Positions 26,648 to 34,670 of a DNA stretch of 64,000 nt are shown piece after piece. The notes beneath the pieces were generated by a model. That model was not told the origin of the DNA and did no database searches. It saw nothing but the letters and a program-made list of their open reading frames with translations. The stretch lies in NCBI RefSeq assembly GCF_900112375.1, contig NZ_FOLS01000015.1, positions 84,766 to 148,765 on the forward strand, written 5' to 3'. This DNA is from Pseudomonas citronellolis. Its GTDB lineage: Bacteria > Pseudomonadota > Gammaproteobacteria > Pseudomonadales > Pseudomonadaceae. The translations under genes and the position numbers were made by a program. Numbering within the stretch: the stretch's first letter is position 1; each line of letters begins with the position of its first letter.

Positions 26648-28741
26648 TCAGAATCCACTCTCGCGCACGCCCAGCGCGGCCAGGCGCCGCCAGGCGTAGC
26701 CGAGCACCGACTGGCCACGTCCATCCAGCACCACGACGCCGCGCAGGGGCTGTGCGGGCGCCTGCGGCGCATCCAGCAGGCTCAGGCGCACACCGTACTG
26801 GGCCTGCACCGGCTCCGCGCGCTGCTGGGCATCGCGGCGCACGGCGATCGGGCCCTGGTGATCGGAACTCAGGGCCTCCAGCTCGAGGAAGGCCACGCCG
26901 TTGGCGTCGACGCTGTCCAGCCGCACCGCCAGGGCCGGGCGCGCCGGATCGTCGGCGATGAAACGCCCGTCGGCCCCCGCCGCCACGCGCCAGAGGTCAT
27001 CTTCGGCCAGGTAGCCGCGCAGGCGCAGGCCGGGCTCGACCACGCGCACCAGGGTGTCGGCGGGCTTCAGCCAGCGCCCCGGCTCCAGGTCCGGCAGCAG
27101 GTCGCGCACCATCCCGGCTTGCGGCGCGCGCAGCTGCAGGCGCTCGCGCTGGGCGGCGAAGCCGCGGTACTCGGCCACGGCCTCGGCCAGCTGCTGTTCG
27201 AGAATGCCGGCATCGGCCGCCGTTTCGCTGCGGCCGGACTGGCGGCGCAGCTGCAACTGGAGGATGTCGATCTTGTGCCGGGCGATGGCCTGGCGCGAAT
27301 CCAGGTCGGGAGACTCCAGCTCCAGCAGCAGGTCGCCCTGCGCCACGGCCTGGCCATCCTTCACGTACGACTGCTTCAGGCGCGCCGCCACCGGCGCGTG
27401 CAGGGCGTTGGTGCGCACCGCCTCCAGCAGCGCCGGCACCTCGACCGAACTGCGCCAGGGCAGCACCAGCAACGCCAGTACGGCCAGCAGGCCGGCACCG
27501 CTGAGCAGGACCTTGCCCGGAGCGGCCTGGTCGCGGCGTCGCCACCACTCGTGCAGTTCCTTCCAGATCGGCAGGCCGAGGAACCAGACCAGCTCCACCA
27601 GCATGAGGAAGATCCCCAGCACCTTGAAGAACAGGTGGTACACCGCCAGGGCGATGCCGAAGAACAGCACGGCGCGCCACAGCCAGGAACCGTAGCCCCA
27701 GACCAGCAGACGCCGCGCCATCGACGGCGACCAGGGCTCCGGCGCCGGCTCGCCGTAGCCGAACAGCGCCTCGCGCAGGCGCCAGCGGCACAGCGCAAAG
27801 GCCCGTGCCTGGAGGTTCTCCACGCCCCACAGGTCGCTGAGCAGGAAATAGCCGTCGAAGCGCATGAAGGGGTTGAGGTTGATCGCCAGGGTGGTGATCC
27901 AGGTGGCGCTGGCCAGCATGAACGCGGACGTCCGCAGCGGCCCGTCCGGCAGCAACGACCAGGCGAGCAGCGCCAGCACCGCCAGCACCAGCTCGGCGAG
28001 CACGCCGCCGGCGCCGATCAGCAGGCGCGAGCGGCGGTCGTTGACGCGCCAGGCGTCGCTGACGTCGGTGTAGAACATCGGCAGCAGCACCATGAACGCC
28101 ACGCCCATGCTCTGTACCCGGCAGCCGGCGCGCTTGGCCATGAACGCATGGCCGAACTCGTGGCAGAGCTTGGCGAAGGTCAGGGCCACGCCGAAGGCCA
28201 GCGCGCCACCGAAGCTGAACAGGTGCGGGAAGGTGGCGATGAAGCGCTCCCAGTCGCGCGCCACCAGGAATACGCCCAGCCCCAGCACCAGCGGCAGCCC
28301 CCAGCGCAGCAACCAGCCGCCATGGCGCGCCAGCAGCGGCCAGGCGCGGTTGAGGAAGACATCCGGACGCCACAGCGGCACCCGGAAGAACAGGTACTGA
28401 TGCAGCACGCGACGCCACAGGCTCTGGCGCAAGGCGCCCGCCTTGGCGCCATAGCTGGCCCGCTGCTCGGCATCGACGGCGGCGATCAGGTCATGGCCGC
28501 GGAGGAAGCGCAGCAGTTCCTCCAGCTCGGCCTCGCCCAGCGGCCCGCCGGTTTCCGCATTGGCGGCCTCCAGCACCCGCCGCGGGTCGACCAGCGACCA
28601 GTGCCGGAGCAGGCGGACGGCAGCGGCCCCGAGCTTGAAATAGCGCCCGCGCAGCGGGTCGGCCAGGGTCCATTGCGGCGAGCCGTCGAAGCCCGCCGCA
28701 GCCGGCGACAGGCTCAGGTCGGGGCGCAGTGCCGGCAACAT
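26648..28741 (-). CDS. M50 (site-2-protease-like) membrane protein fused to HlyD adaptor
   Basis: This 697-residue hybrid has three parts. Residues about 20-90 look like a PqqD-type winged-helix domain. A polytopic membrane part follows with the M50 zinc motif HEFGH (194-198) and the second motif NPFMRFDG (290-297), both intact. From about 430 a periplasmic HlyD-type biotinyl/lipoyl barrel-sandwich is followed by a coiled-coil hairpin. Site-2-type proteases cut inside membranes. Fusion to a membrane-fusion-protein domain suggests it couples processing to export through TolC. Its start overlaps the preceding stop by 1 bp (TGATG). Confidence 0.88.
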   Translation of the reverse strand: MLPALRPDLSLSPAAAGFDGSPQWTLADPLRGRYFKLGAAAVRLLRHWSLVDPRRVLEAANAETGGPLGEAELEELLRFLRGHDLIAAVDAEQRASYGAKAGALRQSLWRRVLHQYLFFRVPLWRPDVFLNRAWPLLARHGGWLLRWGLPLVLGLGVFLVARDWERFIATFPHLFSFGGALAFGVALTFAKLCHEFGHAFMAKRAGCRVQSMGVAFMVLLPMFYTDVSDAWRVNDRRSRLLIGAGGVLAELVLAVLALLAWSLLPDGPLRTSAFMLASATWITTLAINLNPFMRFDGYFLLSDLWGVENLQARAFALCRWRLREALFGYGEPAPEPWSPSMARRLLVWGYGSWLWRAVLFFGIALAVYHLFFKVLGIFLMLVELVWFLGLPIWKELHEWWRRRDQAAPGKVLLSGAGLLAVLALLVLPWRSSVEVPALLEAVRTNALHAPVAARLKQSYVKDGQAVAQGDLLLELESPDLDSRQAIARHKIDILQLQLRRQSGRSETAADAGILEQQLAEAVAEYRGFAAQRERLQLRAPQAGMVRDLLPDLEPGRWLKPADTLVRVVEPGLRLRGYLAEDDLWRVAAGADGRFIADDPARPALAVRLDSVDANGVAFLELEALSSDHQGPIAVRRDAQQRAEPVQAQYGVRLSLLDAPQAPAQPLRGVVVLDGRGQSVLGYAWRRLAALGVRESGF

Positions 28742-30057
28742 CAGAAGCCGAGCCTCTGGCGCAGCGCCGCCAGGGGCCGGCGCAACAGGTAGTAGGCCAG
28801 CGGCGCACGCTCACCCGACAACTTGGCCGTGCCGCGCAGGCCGATACGCGGCGGCGCGTCGAGGAAGGCCGCGTCCAGGCGATAGGCCAGTTGCCCGGCA
28901 GCCGTGGCCTGGGCCTCGTAGGCGGAGCGTTCGAGACGGGCGGCCTGGCGGTTCAGCGGATCGCTGTCGAGGAACAGCGCGACCTCGGCCCCCGGTGCCA
29001 GGGCGATGGCATCGCCCACCGGCAGTTCGATGCGCAGCTCGGCCTGGGCCGGGTCGGCAATCTGCATCAAGCGCTCGCCGGTCTGCACCGGCCTGCCGGT
29101 CCAGCGCTCGGCATCGGCGAACACCGCAATGCCGGCGCGCTCGGCGCGTACTTCGCTGCGGGCCAGCAACTGGCGGGCGTAGTCCAATTCGGCACGCTTC
29201 TGCTCCACGCGGGCGGCCAGCAGGTCGATCCGCGCGCTGGATTCGGCGTCGGTGAACGCCCGCTGGGTGCTGGACTTCAGCTCGGCCTCGGCAACCCCCA
29301 GGGCGCGCTCGGCGACATCGGCCTGGGCCTTGAGGCTGGTGGCCTCGAAGCGCACCAGCAGATCGCCGGCGGCCACCGGTTGGTTGGGCTTGACCAGGAA
29401 TTCGGCGATCACCCCGTCCAGCGGCGCGGCGACCACCCGCCCGCCCAGGGGCACGACTTCCGCGGGCGCCAGCACCGACTGGCGCACCGGCAGCAGGAGC
29501 AACAGGCAAAGCGCGCCGGCGATCGCCAGCACCTTCTTCTTCGGCCAGCGCAGGCGCCAGGGCTTGCGCGGCTGCAAGGCCAGCCAGGCATGGGCATAGG
29601 TGCCACCGAGCTGGTTCAACAGCGCCTGCTCGGCCTCGCTGAAGGGGCGCTCACGGGCCAGCCAGAGCCCACCGAACGCCTCGCCGCTGCGGTCCAGCAA
29701 CGGCAGCCAGTAGGCCTGGGCCACCGACAAGGCCTGCCAGTCGGCCCGGCTATCGCCATCCAGGCTTTCGCTATCGACGGCGCCGGCGAAGCCCAGCTGC
29801 GCCTTCGCCTGCAATTGCCCGACGGCGCGCTCGACGAAAGCCACGAATGGCGCATTGGGCTCCACCACGCTGACACCGGTAAGCGCGCGGACCTTGCCGG
29901 CGATCAGCAGGGCCGCATGGTGGTAGCCGAACAGCAGTTGGCCATCGTTGACCATGGAGAAGGCCAGTTGCTCGGTGCTGGCGGCCTCGCGCGCCTGGCG
30001 CTCGAGGCCGAGGAACTGGGCGAAGACCCGCTCGGCGCCGCCGACGGCTGCGTTCAT
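28741..30057 (-). CDS. GAF-like domain fused to HlyD-type periplasmic adaptor
   Basis: The 438-residue protein has a cytoplasmic N-terminal part of about 165 residues that resembles a GAF sensor domain, for example the YWLPLLDRSGEAFGGLWLAR segment. A single membrane helix follows (about 176-190, KVLAIAGALCLLLLLPV) and then a HlyD barrel-sandwich with a long helical hairpin and beta-barrel. HlyD adaptors bridge inner-membrane exporters to TolC. An N-terminal GAF could gate this by binding a small ligand or a cytoplasmic partner. Its ATG overlaps the stop of the upstream adaptor gene (ATGA). Confidence 0.83.
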   Translation of the reverse strand: MNAAVGGAERVFAQFLGLERQAREAASTEQLAFSMVNDGQLLFGYHHAALLIAGKVRALTGVSVVEPNAPFVAFVERAVGQLQAKAQLGFAGAVDSESLDGDSRADWQALSVAQAYWLPLLDRSGEAFGGLWLARERPFSEAEQALLNQLGGTYAHAWLALQPRKPWRLRWPKKKVLAIAGALCLLLLLPVRQSVLAPAEVVPLGGRVVAAPLDGVIAEFLVKPNQPVAAGDLLVRFEATSLKAQADVAERALGVAEAELKSSTQRAFTDAESSARIDLLAARVEQKRAELDYARQLLARSEVRAERAGIAVFADAERWTGRPVQTGERLMQIADPAQAELRIELPVGDAIALAPGAEVALFLDSDPLNRQAARLERSAYEAQATAAGQLAYRLDAAFLDAPPRIGLRGTAKLSGERAPLAYYLLRRPLAALRQRLGF

Positions 30058-30839
30058 GGGTTCTCCGCGAATTGCGCGGTGCCGCTCATGCCCGCCACCA
30101 GGCCGTCGCCGGCCGGAGCGCTGGCGATCAGCAGCAGGGTCTGGCTGGCTTCGTCGATGCGCGCGCCCAGGCGTTTTATCTCCACCTGCAGCGGCTGGCC
30201 GGTTTCGTCCGGGGTGAAGCTGAAATGCTGGCCGGGCTTGAGCTTGGCCAGCCAGCGCGAGGGCACCAGCAGGCGGATCTCCAGGCTGCGGTTGTCGACG
30301 ATCTCCAGCAGCGGCGCGCCGCTGGCCACGCTCTCGAACGGCTGCGCCTTGCGCTGCACCACCTGGCCATCGTAGGGAGCCTGCACGCTGCAGCGGCGCA
30401 CCTGTACCTGGTAGACCTGGGCCTGGGCCTGGGCTTCGGACTGCTTGGCCTCGGCCAGGGCCACTTCATAGCGGCCGACGGAGTTCAGCGAGGCCAGCTG
30501 GCGATTGTGCGAGAGTTCTTCGCCGGCGGCCCGCACCGCGGCCTGGGCGGCATTGAGCTGGGCCTGGTAGGCAGAGCAGTCGAAGCGCACCAGCACGTCG
30601 CCCTTGTGGAAGGCCTGGCCTTCGGCGAACGGCATTTCCAGGATGCGCCCGGCCAGTTCGCTGGACAGCATCGCCTGCTCGCGGGCATGCAACACGCCAC
30701 GGACTTCACGCTTGGCGCCTGCCGAGCCGTCCACGGCCGGTAGCGGCAACAGCGGGTCCGGCGCCGCTTCCTGCGCAGCCTGCGCCTGCCCTGCCAGTCC
30801 TACCGCGATCGATATCGCGTACCACATGCGCCTCTGCAT
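30054..30839 (-). CDS. HlyD-family periplasmic adaptor, first gene of the export operon
   Basis: This 261-residue membrane fusion protein has a signal peptide (cleavage likely after AGQAQA near residue 20), a barrel-sandwich domain around VRFDCSAYQAQLNAAQAA and LIASAPAGDGLVAGM, and a short helical hairpin. It lacks a cytoplasmic domain, unlike its neighbour. The three HlyD-type proteins in a row are unusual: a normal RND or ABC system has one. It is the first gene of the minus-strand block that runs to the TolC gene. The ATG at 30839 has no good Shine-Dalgarno sequence within the usual distance. Confidence 0.85.
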   Translation of the reverse strand: MQRRMWYAISIAVGLAGQAQAAQEAAPDPLLPLPAVDGSAGAKREVRGVLHAREQAMLSSELAGRILEMPFAEGQAFHKGDVLVRFDCSAYQAQLNAAQAAVRAAGEELSHNRQLASLNSVGRYEVALAEAKQSEAQAQAQVYQVQVRRCSVQAPYDGQVVQRKAQPFESVASGAPLLEIVDNRSLEIRLLVPSRWLAKLKPGQHFSFTPDETGQPLQVEIKRLGARIDEASQTLLLIASAPAGDGLVAGMSGTAQFAENP

Positions 30840-30939
30840 TCCCTGCCCTCCACGACCGGATGCGCGGAGTCTAAGGGAGTGGCGTTCTGTAGGAAATGGC
30901 CTTCTGCCATTTCGCCTGACGGACTTCTCCCGCCGCGAG

Positions 30940-31203
30940 TCAGTCGCCGTAAGGCGGGTATTGCTCGCCCGGCGCGCGTTTGTGGCGCTGCGGGCTGGGG
31001 CCTTCGCGGGGTGGGTGAGGTGGCTGCGGCGGGTCGATCTGTGGGTCGGCCAGGTCCGGCGAGTCGGGGTCGAAGCCCAGACTCCTGACGATTTCCGCGT
31101 CCTGCTCGGCGTCCTGCGGGTAGCCCGGCAGACCGCGGGCGGCGTTTTCGCCGTCGCGTTGCGGCCAGGGTTTGCCCAGCCATTTGTGCAGAGTCGGGTT
31201 CAT
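30940..31203 (-). CDS. small hydrophilic Pro-rich hypothetical protein
   Basis: An 87-residue protein beginning MNPTLHKWLGKPWPQRDGEN and ending in a Pro/Gly-rich tail. No domain or membrane segment is visible. It is acidic and proline rich, and looks real from its regular codon use in this frame. It lies between the exporter operon and the LysR gene, on the same strand as both. I do not recognise the family. Confidence 0.6.
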   Translation of the reverse strand: MNPTLHKWLGKPWPQRDGENAARGLPGYPQDAEQDAEIVRSLGFDPDSPDLADPQIDPPQPPHPPREGPSPQRHKRAPGEQYPPYGD

Positions 31204-31282
31204 GGCGACCTCCGGTCGATGCGGCGATGGCCATTGGAGGACGATGGCGGGCGCAGGTTCGCTCTTTTCGTCGGACAGCCGT

Positions 31283-32167
31283 TCAATGTCCGGCCGGCGG
31301 TGGCAGACGGATGTGCCGCGCCAGTTCCTCGAACAGCGTGACCACGGTGCGCAGGGCCCGGCAGTCCGGCCGCGTCAGCAGCCACAGCGCAGTGGCGCAA
31401 CCCGGCAGGTCGGGCCGCAGCACGCGCAGGCCGTCGCCTTCGCGCAGCAGGTAGTCCGGCAGCGCCGCCAGGCCCAGGCCGGCGCGGCACAGTTCGAGCA
31501 CCGAGAGGATGCTGCCGCAGCGGTAGGCCGGGGTGAGCGCCGGGTACAGCTGGCGGCGCCAGGCGACGCTGGGGTGGTCGGGCATGAATTCGTCCGGGGC
31601 GATCCAGCTCAGTTCGCTCCAGTCGCGCCCGGCCTGGGCGGCCAGGTAGCTTTCGTGGGCGCACAGGGCGTAGCGCACCTCGCCCAGGCAGCGGCCCACC
31701 AGGTAGTCCGGCGGCGCGGTGGTCAGGCGCAGGGCGACGTCGGCATCGCGCCGGCTGAGGTTGGCGAAGGCGTTGGAGGTGGAAAGCTCCAGGTGCAGGC
31801 CGGGGTAGCCGCCCATGAAATGACCCAGCGCCGGCAGCAGCAGGCCGTGCAGCACGGCGTCGGTGCAGGTCAGGCGCACCGTGCCGCTGAGCACTTCGCG
31901 GCCCTGCTCCAGGCCCACCCGCGCCGCCTCCAGGGCCTGCTCGGCCAGTTCTGCCTGGCGCGCCAGCTGTTGCGCGGTGGCGCTGGGCAGGTAGCCGGCG
32001 CGGCCCTTCTCGAACAGCGCCATGCCCAGGGCCTTCTCCAGCCGGCGCACCGCGCGGAACACCGTGGACACGTCCACTGCCAGCAGTTCCGCCGCCCGCG
32101 CCAGGCTGCCGCCGCGCACCAGGGCCAGTACCAGGGAAAGGTCGGCGTATTCCAGTCGATATTGCAT
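31283..32167 (-). CDS. LysR-family transcriptional regulator
   Basis: A 294-residue LysR protein counted from the ATG at 32167 (MQYRLEYADLSLVLALVRGG), which places the helix-turn-helix at the usual distance from the N-terminus. The frame opens earlier, at 32245, but the extra 26 residues run into the operator-like intergenic region. The effector domain shows the common RRDADVALRL segment. It is divergent from the amidotransferase-like gene at 32273 and is its likely regulator. The inducer is unknown. Confidence 0.9.
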   Translation of the reverse strand: MQYRLEYADLSLVLALVRGGSLARAAELLAVDVSTVFRAVRRLEKALGMALFEKGRAGYLPSATAQQLARQAELAEQALEAARVGLEQGREVLSGTVRLTCTDAVLHGLLLPALGHFMGGYPGLHLELSTSNAFANLSRRDADVALRLTTAPPDYLVGRCLGEVRYALCAHESYLAAQAGRDWSELSWIAPDEFMPDHPSVAWRRQLYPALTPAYRCGSILSVLELCRAGLGLAALPDYLLREGDGLRVLRPDLPGCATALWLLTRPDCRALRTVVTLFEELARHIRLPPPAGH

Positions 32168-32272
32168 TGGCGCACTCTTGAATTGCGCAACCGCCCATTT
32201 CGATTGCATCGGCGCAACTATAAATTGCCCGGAGAAGCCCGCCAACGGGCGCCAGCGCAGGGGGAACGAGCG
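32164..32272. promoter_or_regulatory. LysR operator-like region
   Basis: The 105 bp between the divergent LysR and amidotransferase-like starts hold three related motifs (ATTGGCGCA, ATTGCGCAA, ATCGGCGCAA) within about 50 bp. This fits multiple LysR half-sites, but no binding site was tested. Confidence 0.4.
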
Positions 32273-32995
32273 ATGCGGAAGGTGCGGAAACTACTGCGGA
32301 TCGGCCTGATCGGCGACCGCGACAGCCGGGTCACCGCGCACTGGGCCATTCCCCTGGCGCTGCAGCAGTCGCTGCTGCCCCACGCCGGCGCCCTGCGCCT
32401 GGAGTGGCTGGATACCGAGCGGCTGGCCAACGGCCTGGCGCTGGACGCCTACTCCGGCTTCTGGTGCACCCCCGGCAGCCCCTACCGCAGCACCGAGGGC
32501 GCGCTACGCGCCATCACCTACGCGCGCACCCGCGGCGTGCCCTACCTGGGCACCTGCGCCGGCTTCCAGCACGCGCTGCTGGAGCGAGCCCGCAACGTCC
32601 TGGGCTGGGACGACGCTGCCCACGGCGAGGTCGAGCCCCGCGCGGCGCGGCCGGTGATCCACGCCCTGCCCTGTTCGCTGATCGAGGTGCGCGAGGACAT
32701 CCGCCTGCAGCCCGGCTCGCGCCTGGCCAGCGTCTACGGCAAGCCGAGCATCCGCGAAGGCTATCGCTGCAGCTATGGCGTCAACCCGGATTACCAGGCG
32801 GCGCTGTTCGACAGCGGCCTGCACGCCACCGCCCATGGCGAGGACGGCAGCATCCGCGCCCTGGAGGCCAGCGACCATCCGTTCTTCGTCGCCACCCTGT
32901 TCCAACCCGAGCGCAAGGCCCTGGCCGGGGTCAGCGTGCCGCTGGCCGAAGCCTTCCTGCGCGCCGCCAACCAGTACGCCAGGAGCGCAGCATGA
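32273..32995 (+). CDS. CTP synthase C-terminal-region-like amidotransferase homologue
   Basis: The 240-residue protein resembles class-I glutamine amidotransferases, closest in look to the C-terminal half of CTP synthase and the family named CTP synthase C-terminal region-related (seleno)protein. The nucleophile-elbow motif GTCAGFQH holds Cys95. The position that should carry the catalytic histidine reads FQPER (Gln209, Glu211) instead of FHPE. The Cys is therefore kept but the His is lost, so ordinary glutaminase activity is doubtful. No synthetase domain accompanies it. It shares an ATGA overlap with the next gene. Confidence 0.8.
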   Translation: MRKVRKLLRIGLIGDRDSRVTAHWAIPLALQQSLLPHAGALRLEWLDTERLANGLALDAYSGFWCTPGSPYRSTEGALRAITYARTRGVPYLGTCAGFQHALLERARNVLGWDDAAHGEVEPRAARPVIHALPCSLIEVREDIRLQPGSRLASVYGKPSIREGYRCSYGVNPDYQAALFDSGLHATAHGEDGSIRALEASDHPFFVATLFQPERKALAGVSVPLAEAFLRAANQYARSAA

Positions 32996-33321
32996 CCGCC
33001 ACGACGCCGGAGCCGCCCTACTTCGCGGTGATCTTCACCTCGCTACGCACGCCGCTGGAAGCCGGTTATGGCGAGGCGGCCGAGCGCATGCTCGAACTGG
33101 CCGCGGGGCAGCCGGGGTTTCTTGGGGTGGAGTCGGCGCGTGGAGAGGATGGGCTGGGGATCACGGTGTCGTACTGGCAGGACGAAGACAGCATTCGCCG
33201 GTGGCGGGAGAATGCCGAGCACAAGCTGGCGCGTGAAGGTGGGCGGCGGGATTGGTACGAGCGCTTTCGCGTGCGGGTGGCGAGGATCGAGCGGGCCTAT
33301 GGATTTGAGCGTCAGGGCTGA
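32992..33321 (+). CDS. antibiotic biosynthesis monooxygenase-like (ABM) protein
   Basis: A 109-residue protein of the dimeric alpha/beta-barrel ABM type: begins with an FAVIFTSLRT beta strand, then the helix GYGEAAERMLELAAGQPGFLG and the strand GLGITVSYWQDED, and ends with a WYERFRVRVARIE segment. ABM enzymes oxidise aromatic or other small substrates without cofactors, but many paralogues have no known reaction. The ATG overlaps the upstream stop (ATGA) and follows AGGAGC. The pair is probably controlled by the divergent LysR protein. Confidence 0.85.
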   Translation: MTATTPEPPYFAVIFTSLRTPLEAGYGEAAERMLELAAGQPGFLGVESARGEDGLGITVSYWQDEDSIRRWRENAEHKLAREGGRRDWYERFRVRVARIERAYGFERQG

Positions 33322-33329
33322 AGGCTTTT

Positions 33330-33457
33330 CGTAGGAGCGAGCTTGCTCGCGAATGAGCCCCGCAGCGGCGTCTGTTCGCGAGCAAGCTCGCTCCTACATT
33401 ATGACGATTACGCCCACCACCGAACCTACCTGTAGGAGCGCGCCCTGCGCGCGATTC
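33330..33457. repeat. REP doublet plus single REP
   Basis: An inverted pair of the GAGCTTGCTCGCG-type palindrome (33331-33398) is followed by one GCGCGCC-type copy near 33432-33456. The pair has the same middle sequence as the pair at 220-286 but in the opposite orientation. The spot lies between the convergent ABM and azlD genes, where REPs are usual. Confidence 0.85.
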
Positions 33458-33458
33458 G

Positions 33459-33773
33459 CTACAACCACCAACGCAACAGGAAGAACACCCCCATGCTGAG
33501 CAGCACGCTGAGCAGCGTGTTGCGCGTCCACAGCACCAGCCCCACCGCCACCAGCGAACCCAGCAGGTAGGGGTTGTCCGGGCGCAGGTTCAGCTGGTGC
33601 TCGGGCAGGAACACGATGGGCCCGCAGATGGCCGTGAGCATGCCCGGCACCGCGAAGCCGAGGAATTGCCGGACGTTGCTGCCCAGGCGGATGGGCAGGC
33701 GCGGTTCGAGGAACACGTAGCGGTTGAAGAAGACGATCAGCCCCATGCCGATGATCACGGCCCAGACCATCAT
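33459..33773 (-). CDS. azlD: AzlD-family branched-chain amino-acid exporter subunit
   Basis: A 104-residue very hydrophobic protein with three to four membrane helices: MMVWAVIIGMGLIVFFNRYV, FAVPGMLTAICGPIVFL, LLGSLVAVGLVLWT and LLSVLLSMGVFFLL. AzlD pairs with AzlC to export branched-chain amino acids. The start at 33773 makes an ATGA overlap with azlC, which fixes the frame; longer frames upstream belong to the azlC region. Confidence 0.9.
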   Translation of the reverse strand: MMVWAVIIGMGLIVFFNRYVFLEPRLPIRLGSNVRQFLGFAVPGMLTAICGPIVFLPEHQLNLRPDNPYLLGSLVAVGLVLWTRNTLLSVLLSMGVFFLLRWWL

Positions 33774-34468
33774 GCCGACCTCCCGCTGAACTTGTTGCAG
33801 ACAAAGCCCGCGGTCATGCCCGCCAGGCCCGCGAGCACCAGGGCCGAGCCCAGTTGCCAGTAGCTGAACAGCACCGAGCAGAACAGCGACACCGCCACGC
33901 AGACCACCGTCGGCACGCTGCGCACCACCGGCGCGATCAGCGCCACGAAGGTGGCGGCTACCGAGAAGTCCAGGCCCAGGTGCTCCAGGCCCGGGATGCT
34001 GCTGCCCAGTAGCACGCCGGCCAGGGTGAAGAGGTTCCAGGCCACGTAGAAGGTCAGGCCCACGCCTAGGGCGTACCAGCGGTTGAAGGTCTCGCGGTCG
34101 TGCTGGCTGGTCAGGGCGAAGAATTCGTCGGTGAGCAGGAAGCCCAGGCCCAGGCGCCAGCGCCCGGGCAGTCCGGCGATCACCGGGCGCATGCTCATGC
34201 CGTAGAGCAGGTGCTGCGAGGTCAGCAGCAGCGTGGTGATCATGATCGAGAAGAACCCGGCGCCGCCCTTGAGCATGCCGATGGCCACCAGTTGCGCGGC
34301 GCCGGCGAAGACGATGGCCGACAGGCCCTGGCCGTGCAGCGGCGAGAGGCCGGCCTCGATGGCCAGGGAGCCGGCCAGCAGGCCCCAGGGCAGCACCGCG
34401 ATGGACAGCGGCATGATGGCGATGGCGCCCTTGAGGAAGGCGCGGGAGGGAAGCAGTTGTTCTGACAT
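33770..34468 (-). CDS. azlC: AzlC-family branched-chain amino-acid exporter
   Basis: A 232-residue polytopic membrane protein with the AzlC hallmark regions: GAIAIMPLSIAVLPWGLLAG near the start, the AGAAQLVAIGML segment, and LLTSQHLLYGMSM. It works together with AzlD in the export of leucine, isoleucine and valine or analogues. The ATG at 34468 (MSEQLLPSRAFL) is preferred over the frame opening at 34576 because the additional residues are not membrane-like. It is divergent from the NlpC/P60 gene across 202 bp. Confidence 0.9.
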   Translation of the reverse strand: MSEQLLPSRAFLKGAIAIMPLSIAVLPWGLLAGSLAIEAGLSPLHGQGLSAIVFAGAAQLVAIGMLKGGAGFFSIMITTLLLTSQHLLYGMSMRPVIAGLPGRWRLGLGFLLTDEFFALTSQHDRETFNRWYALGVGLTFYVAWNLFTLAGVLLGSSIPGLEHLGLDFSVAATFVALIAPVVRSVPTVVCVAVSLFCSVLFSYWQLGSALVLAGLAGMTAGFVCNKFSGRSA

Positions 34469-34670
34469 GGATGACGCTTTCGAGGCAGTAAGGCGCCCAG
34501 CTTGGCAGAAACCTTCGTCGCCCGCCTTGAACGTTCTTGCGCACTTGCCAGTGGCACATCGGAAAGTGTTAGGCACTTTCTGCCTGGAGTAGATGAATTT
34601 TCCGACTGACCGTTCGTAGGCCGATACCTAGGATGGCTGCAGCTCCCACTACCTCCTTGCGGTCCCTGTC

